Origin: Aquatica leii
Taxonomy: Eukaryota; Arthropoda; Insecta; Coleoptera; Lampyridae
DNA: 64,000 bases
Assembly (NCBI GenBank): GCA_035610365.1
Contig: CM069432.1
Location: forward strand, 163,306,035-163,370,034
Direction: 5' to 3'
Part shown: positions 11,750-22,904 of the stretch, piece by piece
How the letters are laid out: every line of letters starts with the position of its first letter
Position numbering within the stretch: the first letter of the stretch is position 1
The notes under the pieces: model-generated
Told to the model about the DNA's origin: nothing
Databases searched by the model: none
Seen by the model: the letters and a program-made list of their open reading frames with translations, nothing else
Made by a program: the position numbers and the translations under genes

Positions 11750-12840
11750 TGTATATTTCTCAGTTTAATAGACAAGAACTTTTTAATTTTTAATTTTGCG
11801 TAAAAATTTGATTTGAAATTATAATTACCAATATTTTTAAATAATTAAACTTATTCATTTTTTTGGAGTTTTCTTAGCACTTTAAAATCAATGACATTTG
11901 TGTTGTGTAATAACTGGAAAAGATGGTTATGTGTCAAGACGTACATAATATTGTATAAGGTGTTTAGTATTTGTTTTTGTCAATGCTTACTGCTGAGGAT
12001 TCAGAACACTTCTATCATATTTGGTTTGTTTTTATTTCTAACTATCTTTTATATACAAAATTCAATTCAATTCAATCTTTTCAGTTTAAGGTTAATTTCT
12101 TTAATTACTATTGTCGACGCTTGGTACTTTAAGTGGTTCATTCTTATATAACCTCGTGCCTTATATGCATGATGCGTTAACAGTAAACAACCCTTAAGTG
12201 GAGACACAATATTAAATTCTTAATAAATGGTTGTATGGATTAGCTAGAAATATCTTTGTAAAATCGGTTAAAAATTTGTTATTTAAATTTAGAATCAAAA
12301 CATTTTAATAATTAATTAATAAAATAATTTTAGTACGTTGTGCTTTAATAAAGTACGTCTTTTCTTATAATTACGCCAATTATTTTTGATACTAAGTTAC
12401 GGGGTTCTTAACATATTCTGTTTCTAAATAAAATTTATGAAAAACCACAGTAGAACAACTTGTGCTTAAAATTAAGCAGTATGAAATTCCGTTAGGAATT
12501 CGAATGTTATCGCACAAAATCGTATTGCATTCATGCAAAAACAAAACCTTATGTTAGCACAAATACATGAGAATGCATGTAACTAAATTTTGTGCAAGAA
12601 TAACGTTGGTCACATGCTTTGAAAGTGGTTGTGTATAATATCCGTAATTATTAGATTCACTGTGGCATGTAGACCTGTTATTTTTTTTTCATTTTCTGCA
12701 ACAATCCATGATATTCACATACGCAAAAAAAGCTGTCAAACGGTTTCTTATTTACTTCATGTGTTTATAATTGTTAGGTGTTATTTTTAAAGAAGGAACG
12801 TTGTAGCAATGTATAAAAGTACGATATGAACCCTTGTTAT
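11750..12840. other. AT-rich gene-free stretch
   Basis: The 86-codon ORF at 11891-12151 is rich in F, I and L codons, as expected by chance in AT-rich DNA, and resembles nothing known to me. No repeats recognised. Confidence 0.4.
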
Positions 12841-13587
12841 TTCTTTCACCAAGAAATTCACATAACGCTGCAAACACGTATTTTGAACTTTATCCCGAGC
12901 GTCACCAACTCAATGAAATCTTGTTTCGACAGATTGAAGAAAATTTAAAAAAGTAAGTATGTTTTACAAAACTAAGTTGTGCGTCTAGGCCAATAAATAA
13001 AGGGTAAGGAACATAGTATTAAATGCATTTAGAGAAAATCTACAAATTTCTAGTTGAAAAATTAAATTCAACACACTCGTACCGAAAACAACAATATTCT
13101 TCGTGTTTTGAAAAGAAACAAGACCCAAGAGAATCTCCGTCAGAATAAGCAATTAAAGCATAAATTACGTTTCAGGTTCAATGTTTGTTGCGGTATTTTA
13201 ACTTTTCGGGATAATTTGACTACTGCAAGATCTTTTAACTTACTGCTTGATCAAGTAGAACTCATTTTAAACAATATGCTTCTTAACGAACGCATTCAAT
13301 TATGATTACAGTAGGACGGAGTGCTTGCTCACAATTCTAAGTTAATTACCAATTATTTGAATGCCAAATTCAGTAACCCGTGGATTAGCAATAATTTAAC
13401 CTCATTAGATTATTTTCTTTGGGGTTATATTAAAACTCTTTATGAAGATGAATACAACACTGTGCATGATTTGGAAGCTGCAGTGCAAAGAGTATGTAGT
13501 CAGATCCCAAAAAACATGATACAAGGCGCGGTAAGGTCAACCCTTCATTGGGTAACATTTGCGTTGAAAGTAATAAATCTGCTGTAG
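12840..13587 (+). pseudogene. Mariner-like transposase pseudogene (QDGA/LDYFLWG family)
   Basis: Pieces follow the order of an insect mariner-like transposase with an N-terminal DUF4817-type helix-turn-helix: NAANTYFELYPERHQLNEIL at about 12865, then the central block FRFNVCCGILTFRDN near 13170-13220 (family FxxNVWCGI), ERIQL followed by QxDGVLAHNSKLITNYLNAKF from about 13295 (second catalytic D), and NPWISNNLTSLDYFLWGYIK at 13376-13435 (third catalytic D in SLDYFLWG). The C-terminal part to 13587 ends with MIQGAVRSTLHWVTFALK, corresponding to the end helix of the family. A stop follows ERIQL, and other frame changes lie upstream. The same family recurs at 28.96-29.88 kb (minus) and 50.8-51.1 kb. 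The termini were not identified. Confidence 0.8.
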
Positions 13588-13834
13588 TGATAGTAAAATA
13601 CTTATTACGGGACATTTGGTAATAATTTTTATGTAACCTATTTGTTAGTCACTAATTTTGTAAGTGAATAAACTACTGGTGCTACTAGGTAATCACTTTA
13701 TTTAAGAACGGGTCGGACGTATGGTACTACATAGAAAAAACCTCGTAGCAATCATAATTTCGGTTTATGTTATCAGGTTTTTGCTTTACATGAATTTTTT
13801 AGCTAAATTTTTACAATACGTTTGTTTAGAGTGA

Positions 13835-14097
13835 AAAACTTTTGTTTTGCATATCTAGCTTTATTTTTGCAGTGTTATTTATTTATTCAAGTATTTTGAT
13901 TGACCTACGTAACATTACATCGTTTAAACAACTGTAAACACGTTATATTTGAGAATTAACTTGGTAAGCATGTGCGTTCTTAGAATAACAACTTCATTTA
14001 ACCCCGTCCTACATATGTGGTAACGTTATTTTGTATTTATTTTTATTTTTAGTGTCAGCAAATTACTGAAAAGAAATGTATAGTTCTTAGAACAGTG
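13835..14097 (+). repeat. Dispersed repeat, second copy inverted at 22600-22850
   Basis: Segments such as TTTGATTGACCTACGTAACAT and AAATTACTGA with ATGTATAGTTCTTAGAAC reappear, in the same order and opposite orientation, at about 22600-22850. Similarity is patchy with a central block that differs. No coding potential in either copy, so the family is probably a non-autonomous element. Confidence 0.65.
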
Positions 14098-14589
14098 AAT
14101 TTATTTTGAAATTTTTTGCTCGTATTTATATTATGATTCCAATTTCTAAATTAACAACTTGTCAACCTGTTAATCAGCTACACACACTATGTATTTACTG
14201 TTTTCTAACCAATTTCGTGATTCTTAAGCACTGTATTTTGACTAATTCAGATATGCTGAACTGCTTGGCATCATATTTTTAACCTTCTAATTACGCCACT
14301 TTTTTATAATTTAAGCAAACTTGTATCTCTTATAATAAGCGAGACGTCCATGGTGAGTCTCTTAAACTGACCAGTCTGTATAATAACACTTTTTTGTATA
14401 TACTATATATTTTATCTGCATTATTTATCCATTTACTGTATTTATATATTAGATATATGTTATTTTAATAAAACTGTCCCTTGCAAACGCATTTATTTTT
14501 CGATTTACCTTTCAATCTAATTAATTAAGAATTTTGCAACTGAAAATGAGATTGATAATTCTATACAAATTTCTCAAAGTAACTACTCG

Positions 14590-14929
14590 CTTCTTAAACT
14601 AAGAATATTGGCGTTTTTTAAATAAGCATAAGTCAGTTAAAAATAAGAATGAACGTTCTACTGCATTTATAACTGCATGCTTAAAAATAAGAACAAACAA
14701 GCTCAGTTGAGTAGACACATTCTAGAAAATAAGAATACGTACCAAAAATGGAAAATTAAAGATTAGATTTAATTTAAAAATTTTTAGTACTTTTAGAACT
14801 TAAAAAGTTCTTTAAATACTTAAGTAATTCTTAAAATAAGTAAAAATGATTCTTACCTGCAAAGGAAAACTAAGTTCTTACAAATAAATCTTAAATTTAC
14901 TTATAATCAATAATTACTTTTTCCGTGTG
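14590..14929. mobile_element. Possible terminus of an element related to the SAM-domain element
   Basis: The segment carries many copies of AAATAAGAA/TTCTTAA-type motifs and ends at 14929 in TTTTTCCGTGTG. Read inward this end is CACACGGAAAAA, close to the CACACATAAAAA ends of the neighbouring element at 15.25-17.29 kb. I infer a separate, truncated copy of a related family; its other end is not visible. Confidence 0.35.
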
Positions 14930-15253
14930 CATTTCTATGTAACCTTTTTTATGATAATTGAACAAATAAAACGTAACATAAAAATATATCACCAGAAGTT
15001 AAATAAATAAATCCAATTCGCAAATATTTAAGAAAACAAATACAGAACTTAAATTTAAAATGAGACTTTCGCGATTTCTATCGAAAACAACATTCAGAAG
15101 GAGTTCTCTATAGGCATGCAGTCTTACTATATATAAGTCTTTAGTTGTGAAAGCAGGTGTAATATAAAAGCAAATGTTATGTTACTTAATGCAATAATAT
15201 TTATTTTTAATTAAAACATAAAAAAAAGAAATTAAATGCAATAAAATTACAAG

Positions 15254-17289
15254 CTACACACATAAAAATAGTTTCTTAATTCAAGAAACACGGTAATCTC
15301 AAAATTATTTATTGAAATCAAAAGCCAGCATACTTAATTCAAGAGTATTTTCTTAAAACTTAAGACTACCGTAAGATTAAAAGTAGAAAAATATATTTTT
15401 GTAATAATATTCTCAGTTCAAAAATATATTTTTGAAAATAATAAACCATTTTGTTGCAAAAAAATTATTTATGTTGTTCGTTGAAAGTATTAAAAATTTT
15501 GAATAGAATAAAAATATTATCAAATTAAACTAGTTTTATTTTGATTAAAAAAGTCAATATCTTATTCCAAACAATTAAAAGTTTTAAATATTGTCATCTT
15601 AAAACAAGAAAATGATCCATTTGTTTTGATAAACTACTTCTCACTTGAAAAATTACATTGCATCAGTCGCGTCGTGTCTTTCAAAAGTGCAGTTCAGCAG
15701 ATTAACCAAACGTGGGACGAATTTCTTATTTTATCTTTGCTTCGTTACTTGCAAATTGCAACTTGTAAAGTATGTTGTAAAGTTAATATATTGATGTGAT
15801 AATTTTGAAGTTTCGTTATTAAAATGGATGAATTATTAATTAAATGGGGATGTGACGATTTGATTCAAACATTTAAAGGTGAGTTTTGCTTTAAAAATTT
15901 CGTAAATACTCTGACATCATAGTAGATTTGAAATCTTACAGATAATGATATAAGTTTGGAAAATATATATGATTTAACTGCTGATACAATAAAGGAATTA
16001 ATTCCAAGTGTTGGGAAACGAATTAAATTTCCAAAAAATTTGTTTCCGCTTTGGCTGAGGTTAGTACCAGCACGAGTAGTTTTGATTTAGAATCAGAAAC
16101 CACAAATTCTATCGATTCGGCGACGACGCCAAACATAACCGGAAATGATAATGTACGTTATTAATAGGTTTTATGTCAAATATTTAAGTATGTATTCTAA
16201 TTTGTATTACAGGAAATTAACAAACAATCTAAAGCAGAATATAACTTGGTAGAATATAGTATATTGCAGCCCAGTTTTCCTAATTTTGATCTTGCCACTT
16301 TATTATCTACAAGTCCATTCGGATTGAGTGTGCTTAACTTTTACAAAGAAAATAACAATCTCGACCACACACGACGTAATCGTCTTACAGATATAATAAT
16401 CAAACATATTTTTAATCACATAGTCAAGCAGTAAGTTACTTTATTTTTGATTTTTTTTAAGTGTCATTTTACAGTCGCCTCAGTCACGAAGAATATAATA
16501 TAATAACAGCAAAAATCGTTTCTCTATTTTCTAGTGAAACGTCCTCGACTTATTATGTACCAGCTATAAAAAAAATTAATTCCCATATAGGACGACTAGG
16601 GGCAAACTAGTAGACAAATGTCGAAACTTAATTTATAAGTGTATGTATAATGTAGCTTTAATAGTGCGTTTAATGATTTCTTTTTTACTTGTTTTTTTAA
16701 ATTTTCTAATTCGTTGCTTGTTTATGTGAATTATAGGATGCAATAAATAATAAAAGCGTATAATGCAGGTATTGCTGTTTTTATGTCTATTGTCCCCATC
16801 AATTAAAAATTTATAAGTTTAACGCAAACACAATAGTGTTTCTTTTCAAGGAGGTTATTAAATTGGACCAAGAATATTCTATTTCATTAAAGAATTAAAT
16901 GTTTTTAACTCAAAACAAGTTTTTTCTTAAATTAAAAAAGCTATTACAATTTCAAATAAATCATAAATTTAAAAATACGTTTAAGTTTTTAAACCAACCA
17001 TTTCCTATACTTATTTTAAGCAAATTATAAATTTCTATGAAAACCTTATTTCTGAAAACAAAACAAATGTATTCTTAATAGAAATGCCATAATTTGTTTG
17101 AATCAAGAATTTGGGAGTCTTCATACAAAATTTCTTTAATTTTCGGATAACCTAAATAAATTGCAATAAAATTAAAACAATATTATGTTTGTTTGAAAAC
17201 AATTATTTGTTTGCTTATATACAAACATAGCATTTGTTTAACTTGAAACAAATTTATTTATTTTAAGAATTTTTTTTTTATGTGTGTAG
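15254..17289 (+). mobile_element. 2.0-kb element with inverted termini carrying a SAM-domain gene
   Basis: The left end (CTACACACATAAAAA at 15254) is repeated in inverted orientation at the right end (TTTTTATGTGTGTAG ending 17289). Inside each end the sequence contains repeated TTCTTAA and ATTCAAG motifs, a typical subterminal pattern. If the true terminus is CACACATAAAAA, both ends are flanked by TA. The only gene inside is the four-exon SAM-domain gene at 15824-16640, in the middle of the element. I cannot assign the superfamily. The gene lacks any transposase motif, so the element may depend on another enzyme. Confidence 0.6.
15824..16640 (+). pseudogene. SAM-domain protein gene, four exons, two probable frameshifts
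   Basis: Exon 1 (15824-15878) starts MDELLIKWGCDDLIQTFK and ends at GTGAGT. Exon 2 (15942-16152) follows ATCTTACAG and continues DNDISLENIYDLTADTIKEL then IPSVGKRIKF. Together they form a sterile-alpha-motif domain of about 55 residues (pattern W-x3-xxIxxFKxxxIxxxxLxxLTxxxLKELIPxxGxRxKF). The frame slips once in a run of six A near 16033, and resumes as KKFVSALAEVSTSTSSFDLE, ending phase 0. Exon 3 (16213-16430) has FPNFDLATLLSTSPFGLSVL. Exon 4 starts 16475 with RLSHEEYNIITAKIVSLFSS and STYYVPAIKK, then shifts frame to GKLVDKCRNLIYK. All introns are GT-AG and keep phase. An AATAAA lies near 16740. SAM domains mediate protein-protein binding. Similar proteins occur in many copies in insect genomes, as I recall, but no function is known to me. 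Confidence 0.7.
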
Positions 17290-17299
17290 TTAAGTTAAG

Positions 17300-18455
17300 C
17301 TAGATTGTGACACATTTTTAATTGACAGACAGACGAAATGGATTCAGTTTTCATCAAAACATTAATACTCCACTTAAATTAATACTCCCTCGTAAATTAT
17401 GCTAACAACAATAAATAAATTGTCGAAGCCGTAAGAACATACGATGTGAGTGCAACCTCTTTACTTTAGCTTTATTGTAATTACTATTACCGTAACACAT
17501 TGTTAAACTATTACTGAATGAATTATTAAAACTAACTGCACAGCATATTATGTGGGAGGAAATAGGTGAAATCGATTAACATAGCAAAAATGTTTCATAA
17601 AAAAGCTGCTAAGTCGGTACTGGTCAAGTTAAAATAAACAAAGCAACATGCGGAATAAATATTAAATGACACAGATACAATAAAAACAATTATTTGGATC
17701 AAACGATCTAAAGTTTGATGTTTCTGTTAACTTATTTTTGCTTAGATCTAAACCGGTTACAAAACTTAAATTATATTTATTGAACCCAAACCATTATTTA
17801 TTTTGTTGGTTTTTTTGGGTTTTATTTCAAAGTTGTAAACATAATTCGCCTTTATTATATTATACGTTTTGTAACAGTAATCGCAAATGCAGTGCAATCG
17901 TAATTAACTAATTGTTTCTTACGTTTCTTACTTCTGTTTACTTATATATTTTCTATTAATTTTTAAGATTTATTTTTGATGAATAAAATGTCTAGTGATC
18001 CGAAAACTTTGCTTTTAAAATTTAATCGTACATCGTATCTGAAAGAAGATAAGGAAAAAAAACTAATAAAAACAATAAAGTGACGACTAGATATAAAATA
18101 AAGTGACCTTGTGAATAAATGAATCTTGAGTTTACAATATCATATGGCGACTTTGTAGAAAACGATTATACAATTGTTTACAATTTACTTAGTTTGGAAA
18201 AGAAATGACCATTACACTAACCTTTTCCTACCTTCTGTATGCTTCTATTAAGTTGTATAAATAAAAATATAAAACTATGTAAGTGAACAGTTGTAGATAC
18301 TAGTAAAAACGAAAAAAAACGTGTAATACAAAAAAACTAGGCTAGACCGTTTCTGCACCTAAACAAGTTAAACCAAACCAGTACTCGAACAATTACGTTT
18401 CGGTCCAGGTCCTTGCTTGTATAGTAATTTAATTTCTTTTTTTATCTAAACTAAT
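17300..18455. other. AT-rich stretch with one short ORF
   Basis: A 32-codon reading frame from the ATG at about 17988 (MSSDPKTLLLKFNRTSYLKE) is hydrophilic and could be a lost first exon, but no donor or partner was found. Nothing else is supported. Confidence 0.3.
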
Positions 18456-18460
18456 TTGTT

Positions 18461-18840
18461 TAGAATAGAGATTCATCATATTTCAAATTTCTGACAAAAA
18501 ATTTGAACACATTAAGGCGAGGTTTCAGTCGATCTACAACTCCGGAACGCGCGTCGATATTATTAATCACATTGTAGCAAGTACTCACAAATACTTACAT
18601 ACTATTGTAGTAATCTTTCAAGTCATGGATTTTAGAACAATTGACAATAAACGTGTTCTTAGAAGGAATTTTAAAGTTTTTAATAAAGCGAAACTTTTTG
18701 ATATATTATTAGGTCAATTGGAGTTTTTGAACTTGAACGTTTGTAGTGAAAGTTTCGCTTCGTTTAAAAACTACAGAACAAAATTAAATGTCCTTCTAGG
18801 AAAACATTTATTATTAATAATTCAGAGCCGATGACTTGGA
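18461..18840 (+). repeat. Inverted repeat arm, partner at 23669-24025
   Basis: About 370 bases, from TTTAGAATAGAGATTCATC to ATTCAGAGCCGATGACTTGG, are repeated in opposite orientation at 23669-24025 with roughly 85-90 percent identity and two short indels. The ORF of 69 codons (18625-18834) is also open in the partner copy, with conserved NKAKLF and FKNYRTKLN segments. The arms are about 4.8 kb apart. Confidence 0.75.
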
Positions 18841-18844
18841 AGAT

Positions 18845-19870
18845 GACCACAATATTTGTGGTCGGAAAAGCTATATGACAAAATTTAAATTGTTCTGTTT
18901 AGTAGTTCCTGAGATTTGTAGGTAAATGTAACGGAACGACAGCAGTAAGTAAAAAATATTGTCATTTTCATGAAATTCGTAAGCGCAAAAAATATATATA
19001 AATATATGTACATACATATTTGCGGTGCAAAGTAACAAGTTTTGTCTAGTAATTTTATATTTCATTTCAAATCAAGAGAAAAACATATATTTGTACAAAA
19101 CAAAGTACACTGAAAAACAGGTTACTACAAAAATATTTATAAAAAAACGAAGTAAAAAAAAAATTACGCATTACAATTTTTACTTAGGTAACTTTACATT
19201 TATGATTAAATATTACTGCAGACATGAATAAAGTATTGCAATTATTATTTTTTACTATTACAGACATGCACTCTGCATGAGAGTGACAAAGACAGAGCGC
19301 GTGAACTGCGCAGGCGTGCATCTCGACAAAGCCTATCGCGTTTAAATCGTTCCAGTGTATTTCACTATTATCACTTCGTGCCGGAGCAGGTAATTTGCGC
19401 GCCCGCTGCCTGCCTTGGATGTGATAGCTGTTTCTTAGGTTCCCTCCCCGAGAAATAAGGTCTTACTGTCGATAACTACTGTTTCCAATACGTTTTTAGT
19501 TCGTAAGATATTTCATAATCACATGTCCGCAAAAATTGATTATTGATAAATCGAATTAAAATACGGAAAATAACTGATAGCTTAGAAAATTGAAAAAACA
19601 CGCTTTTATAGGTACCCGAACTAAAAAATAGAAAATAAATAATAGTTTAAAAAAACTAAAAAAACACACTTTTATAAATAACCGAACTAAAAAGAAGAAA
19701 ATAATTTATAATTACAAACAAAATTATTAAATTCAGAGCAATAATATATAATTATAAACAAAATCACTAAATTCAGAGTTAAAAGCGAAGAAGAAAAAAC
19801 GAAGTTCTATTTCTTTGGTTTTATTGATTTGATGGGTATTCGACACCACATTAAATGACAATACTGACTT
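18845..19870. other. Gene-free stretch with a GC-rich island
   Basis: Around 19260-19460 a 200-base GC-rich patch stands out: CTCTGCATGAGAGTGACAAAG, GCGCGTGAACTGCGCAGGCG and TGCGCGCCCGCTGCCTGCC. It has no ORF or tRNA-like box pair and may be a fragment of a non-autonomous hAT or SINE-like element. The downstream 19500-19800 bases are AT-rich and show two related stretches with CCGAACTAAAAA. Confidence 0.4.
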
Positions 19871-19876
19871 TTGCAT

Positions 19877-20235
19877 TTATACGGCATTTCCCTTTTTAAT
19901 ATGTTTTAAAGTAGATTCATGTCGTTGGGCAGCTACAAGTCCTCCTATTAGATCTATGCCAAAACTCTTGCAATGAAAATAATGTTGCCCTCGTTTGCTT
20001 GAGGCAATCCATTTCAGTTGTGTTTCCCAAGCTGAGTTGTATTTGTGAAGGTAATTCAATTTATTTCTTTTACGAGGTGGACTTTCATTTGTTTCACTTG
20101 ACGACATGATCTACAAAGCAAAAGAATGTTAGGTTTTTTTACACATTGTATTTAACAAACAAATTACTCACCTCTTCTTTGTTATCCTAATATTCCGAGT
20201 TGCTTTTAGAACCCCTAAAACGAAACTTAAAATTT
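19877..20235 (-). pseudogene. hAT-type transposase first coding exon with BED-like finger
   Basis: On the minus strand a non-coding first exon ends at a GTGAGT donor (first intron base 20171). A 61-base intron closes with TTTGCTTTGTAG (20111-20112), and the ATG follows at 20105-20107. The 76-residue product starts MSSSETNESPPRKRNKLNYL, continues KYNSAWETQLKWIASSKRGQ and FHCKSFGIDLIGGLVAAQRH, then STLKH. This is the zinc-finger exon typical of a group of insect hAT elements, although the second metal-binding Cys appears as F (FHC-KSF). The reading frame ends at 19877, and the transposase core is absent, so the gene is truncated. Its terminal repeat lies at 20484-20494. Confidence 0.65.
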
Positions 20236-20369
20236 AGTTTACATTTAGATAAATGTTCATAAATGTCATTGTCATATTCAATTTAAAATACGCGGGATAT
20301 TTAAAAAGTCGATTCTGGAAGCGTGTAGCGAATATTATTTTGTACATGAGAAATTGTAATTGTAAATTT

Positions 20370-20494
20370 TAAATTAAGCGTCACAACAAAAAAATCACAA
20401 AATTTCTCCAAAATTAGTTAAAAAATCACAAACGTACCAGCTAGGCCCTAAAATCACCAAATCTGGTGCAAAATCACCAAACCTGGCAACACTG
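20370..20494 (-). mobile_element. hAT terminal repeat and subterminal repeats
   Basis: Read on the minus strand the sequence begins CAGTGTTGCCAGG, a common hAT-type terminus, and continues with two near-identical TTTGGTGATTTT units and further GTGATTTTT motifs. It lies 260 bases upstream of the 5' splice donor of the hAT gene at 19877-20235, in the right orientation. The opposite end was not found. Confidence 0.6.
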
Positions 20495-21196
20495 GTCACA
20501 AGCCCGTAAAAGTTTTAAGATAATTTCTTCGAATTTTATTACGTCACTACTACAAGTACACCATCTGTCAAAGAAAAGACAATTTATTTCAAAGTTGTGA
20601 TGATTATTTTATCTGCTACTCAAAACAATTTTTCCTACTTTGTTAATTTTTCGTACGTTACAAATATTATAGTTAACTAACATTTTTGTATCCGTACTAA
20701 CTGCCAAAACCTTCATATACGTTGGCTATCTATATACCTTATTTATCTGTGGTTTAACCAACGCAAAAACAATATGTTTTAAAAAAGATGGAATTAATAT
20801 TGACTTTGTTAGTTTAAAATGCTATTTGATAACTTAGATTAAGAATTGCATTAAGATTTTACAATTACCTATGTTGAATTACTACGTATTTTTTCATAAC
20901 AAGCAAAGTTAATCAATATTTAATAATATCACAGATAAATAAGGTATACAGATAGCCAACGTATATGAAGGTTTTGGCAGTTAGTACGGATACAAAAATG
21001 TTAGTTAACTATAATATTTGTAACGTACGAAAAATTAACAACAGATGGCAAAGTAAGAAAAATTGTTTTGAGTAGCAGATAAAATAATCATTACAACTTT
21101 GAAATAAATTGTCCTTTCTTTGACAGATGGTGTACTTGTAGTAGTGACCTAATAAAATTCAAAGAAATTATCTTAAAACTTTTACGGACTTGTGAC
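20495..21196. mobile_element. 702-bp foldback element
   Basis: Left arm 20495-20757 and right arm 20931-21196 are near-perfect inverted copies, from GTCACAAGCCCGTAAAAG at one edge to CTTTTACGGACTTGTGAC at the other. The arms are about 260 bases with a 170-base AT-rich spacer and no coding capacity. The left arm starts immediately next to the hAT terminus at 20494. The inner edge of the arms, TTGGCTATCTGTATACCTTA, also occurs alone at 25385-25420. Confidence 0.85.
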
Positions 21197-22015
21197 TAAT
21201 AATGTTTATGTACGGTAACTTTAATGCCAGTTACATATCAGCTGAATCGTCGACTCAGAACAACAGAAATTTGAAACTATTAAATTTTGCTGACTACTAA
21301 TAATCAAATATAAAAAATGTAAAGTTTACGAAAAAATACAATGATTGATTAATTTATATATTTTATTCATTCTTTTACTGATAATGAAGCTGTAATGTAG
21401 GCAACGTATACCTACAAATAAAAAATATTTTTTCCACTACTAGTTGTATACGCTTGCATTATTACGTATAATAGAAGGCCGTGAAGTTGTACTTTTTTAA
21501 GCGCAGGTAAATAATATTTCATTATTAACTAGTAGTTAATAATGAACATATTTACATTTTCTGATAATATTACAACAGTTTCAAAGAAAAAAAGTTTACC
21601 AAACTGCGTACCAAGAGCAAGAGATTTTATTTAATGCTAATTTAAGTTTTCAAATCGCTCAATTAATAAATTAATTTGATTTTAAAAAGTAAGTTATTTG
21701 AAGTTCGCGCTTAATTAAATGTGAATAGTATTGAGTTAAATATGTTTTAGATATAATCAATGCTTAAAATAATAATATTTTTAAACAATTTAAACAACTT
21801 TAGCAATAAAAACTTACGTTATCTGTTTATTTTTGTGTTTTAAATCACAATTAAGAATTACGTCAAAATTAATTCTATTAATCTAATGACAACTGTCAGA
21901 ATTACTGACTTGATTTTTAATTTAAAATTAATATCATAAATTTTAAATTTGATTTAGTAACAGGTAGAAAGGTTTTAATAATTCTAGTAGTGGAAAAAAA
22001 TTCTATATATAACAC

Positions 22016-22116
22016 GGTTGAGAAGTTCATTATAACCTGCGCGATTTATATCCCTCGACGCTTCGCGTCTCGCGATATAATCTATCGCTTAGGTTATAAT
22101 GATGCACTTCTCAACC
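22016..22116. repeat. CpG-rich 101-bp palindrome
   Basis: Outer arms GGTTGAGAAGT and ACTTCTCAACC, middle arms ATTATAACCT and AGGTTATAAT, and an inner GC-rich part with CGACGC-TTC-GCGTC can fold into one long hairpin. Both flanks carry TATATAA. The CpG content is striking for this region. No ORF. Confidence 0.7.
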
Positions 22117-22209
22117 TTGATATATAATATACTATTATTAAAATAAAAACCAATATAGTAGATATAATTAAATCAATTAAACACCAATAAAGGAATTAAA
22201 CTATATTAA

Positions 22210-22260
22210 ATAAATACAGGGAACGCCGCTTAATAGAGTCACACTTGTGGCTTTTGACAA
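22210..22260. mobile_element. Possible Tigger/pogo-type terminus
   Basis: AACGCCGCTTAATAGAGTCAC followed by TTTTGACAACAATAACCGAATG resembles the ends of Tigger-like elements as I recall them. A Tigger-like coding relic follows 660 bases downstream on the plus strand, which supports the call. The other end was not seen. Confidence 0.35.
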
Positions 22261-22599
22261 CAATAACCGAATGATTTTTGTTATTGGTTAGAAACGAGTA
22301 AATACATACATGAATACATACAGCGTGTAACGGATTAATTTAAAAGGTGAAATTATAGCATCAATAGAAGCAAAAAACAATGTTCAAATTCTACATTTCC
22401 AATATTTAAATTTGGAGCCAAATAAATCGAAAATTACAGACATCTTACATTTATTACTGCCCTAAGTTTATTGACACGGTGAAAAAAAAAATGAAAAACA
22501 ATGTTATAATGATGTTATGATTAGAGGTGAGTGATACAGTATTTTGTGTATCGAATATTGATACCACTACTCAGACCTAGTTATGACGTTTAATTTAGT

Positions 22600-22850
22600 T
22601 CTAAGAACTATACATTTTTTCTCAGTAATTTACTGACACCAAAAACAAATACAAAATAATGTTATCACAACGTTTTTGCACGAGTACACTAAAAACAACT
22701 AGAAGATAACGTAGATGCTTAACTGAGGTGATGTTACGTAGGTCAATCAAAATACGTACTTGAATAAATTAATAAATGCACTGCAAACATAAAGCTATAC
22801 ATGCAAAACGGTATTCAATTATTTTAAGTTTTAGTTGAGCAGCAGGATTC
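22600..22850 (-). repeat. Second copy of the dispersed repeat of 13835-14097
   Basis: Reverse complement of this segment repeats TTTGATTGACCTACGTAACAT and the ATGTATAGTTCTTAGAAC block in the same order as the copy near 14 kb. No coding potential. Confidence 0.65.
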
Positions 22851-22904
22851 AGCTGACTTTTTTGTTGTACTTAGAATGTGCAATCGATGCAAAATACGGA
22901 AAAT

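Noticed and set aside
18625-18834. 69-codon ORF considered as a Penelope-like N-terminal domain.
   Set aside because: Conservation with the inverted copy shows a shared origin but I could not place any residue of the Penelope N-terminal region with confidence.
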